The notes under the pieces were generated by a model that had not been told where the DNA came from, searched no databases, and worked only from the letters and a program-made list of their open reading frames with translations. 13,796 nt of DNA from DAOTTI01 sp034437795 (lineage in GTDB: Bacteria; Chloroflexota; UBA11872; UBA12225). Shown here one piece after another: positions 13,394 to 13,796 of this stretch. The DNA lies in the NCBI GenBank assembly GCA_034437795.1, contig DAOTTI010000117.1, positions 1 to 13,796 on the forward strand, read 5' to 3'. The first letter of the stretch is position 1, and every line of letters starts with the position of its first letter. Both the position numbers and the translations under genes were made by a program.

Positions 13394-13796
13394 ATGCGAA
13401 CTGTGACGAGCGCGAGCCGGGTCCGGCTCACCTGTTTGCTACTGCTCTTGGCCTTGCTCATCTCTCCGGCGGCACACCTGGCCGGTCCGGGCGCGCTCGC
13501 GGCGCCGCCCGCCGCTCAGGCGGCCGGTGCCGGTGTGTTGCCGGGCGCGCCGGCGCCCTCGGTCTCCGGCCAGGAGGGGGTGCTACCGTACTTCCCCGAG
13601 ACCGGCTTTCGTATCGCCAACGCCCAGTTCGCGGACTACTTCCGCAAGCGGGGCGGGCTACGCACCTTCGGCTACCCGGTCTCCAACGGCTTCCTCTTCC
13701 TGGGGACGCAGGTGCAGTTCTTCCAGCGCCAGATCATGCAGATCCGGCCCGATGGGGGCGTGGGCACGCTCAACATCCTGGATGCGGACCTGATGC
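13394..13796 (+). CDS. Secreted PYFPETGF-domain protein, 3' partial
   Basis: The first 134 codons of a gene that runs off the right edge. The ATG has AAGGGG 4 nt upstream. Residues 1-37 form a signal segment (core LTCLLLLLALLISPAA) followed by an Ala/Pro-rich spacer. From about residue 65 comes PYFPETGFRIANAQFADYF, then GGLRTFGYPVS and VQFFQRQIMQI. I know this pattern from many exported proteins of Chloroflexota, where it precedes or repeats beside peptidase, sugar-binding or other secreted domains; its function is not established. The rest of the protein, and so the main activity, is off the window. The frame is judged real from its signal peptide, family motif and ribosome binding site. Confidence 0.8.
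   Translation, partial: MRTVTSASRVRLTCLLLLLALLISPAAHLAGPGALAAPPAAQAAGAGVLPGAPAPSVSGQEGVLPYFPETGFRIANAQFADYFRKRGGLRTFGYPVSNGFLFLGTQVQFFQRQIMQIRPDGGVGTLNILDADLM

Overview
The window is GC-rich bacterial DNA whose proteins look most like those of Chloroflexota. The best hint is the truncated last gene, whose PYFPETGF...GGLRTFGYPVS...VQFFQRQ motif is, from memory, common in that phylum. The rest fits: GC-rich codons, GTG starts, and many exported beta-propeller proteins. The phylum is an inference; no rRNA or housekeeping marker is present.

Layout. (1) 3-2039 (+): the end of an MFS exporter with an unusual cytoplasmic N-terminal extension, a winged-helix-like segment plus a long linker; its true start lies off the window. 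(2) 2087-3286 (-): an exported TolB/PD40-type propeller, facing the MFS gene tail to tail. (3) 3287-3993: about 700 bp without a convincing gene, holding three hairpins and a pair of imperfect direct repeats. (4) 3994-9826 (+): a tight three-gene unit of a 14-repeat BNR/Ycf48-like secreted protein, an arylsulfotransferase (ASST) with its active-site residues in place, and an exported DUF362 protein with a C-terminal FlgD-like Ig domain. The last two overlap by 4 bp, on a 9-bp tandem repeat that supplies several in-frame start codons. (5) 9838-11175 (-): a secreted clan GH-A-like TIM-barrel protein, convergent with the unit. (6) 11320-12894 (-): a secreted protein with two Ig-like domains and a seven-repeat YVTN propeller; its translation-start module is duplicated 88 bp upstream. 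(7) 12983-13393: an intergenic region with a direct repeat flanking a bulged hairpin, and a plausible promoter. (8) 13394 to the right edge (+): the start of a secreted PYFPETGF-type protein.

How they may work together. Every complete gene from 2087 to 12894 carries a Sec- or Tat-like signal, and four of them belong to four different beta-propeller families. The locus reads as a cell-surface module. ASST transfers sulfate between phenols, the GH-A-like protein probably acts on glycans, and the propeller and Ig proteins may bind or scaffold. The substrates and any functional link between the proteins are inference. No mobile element, CRISPR array, tRNA or rRNA was seen.
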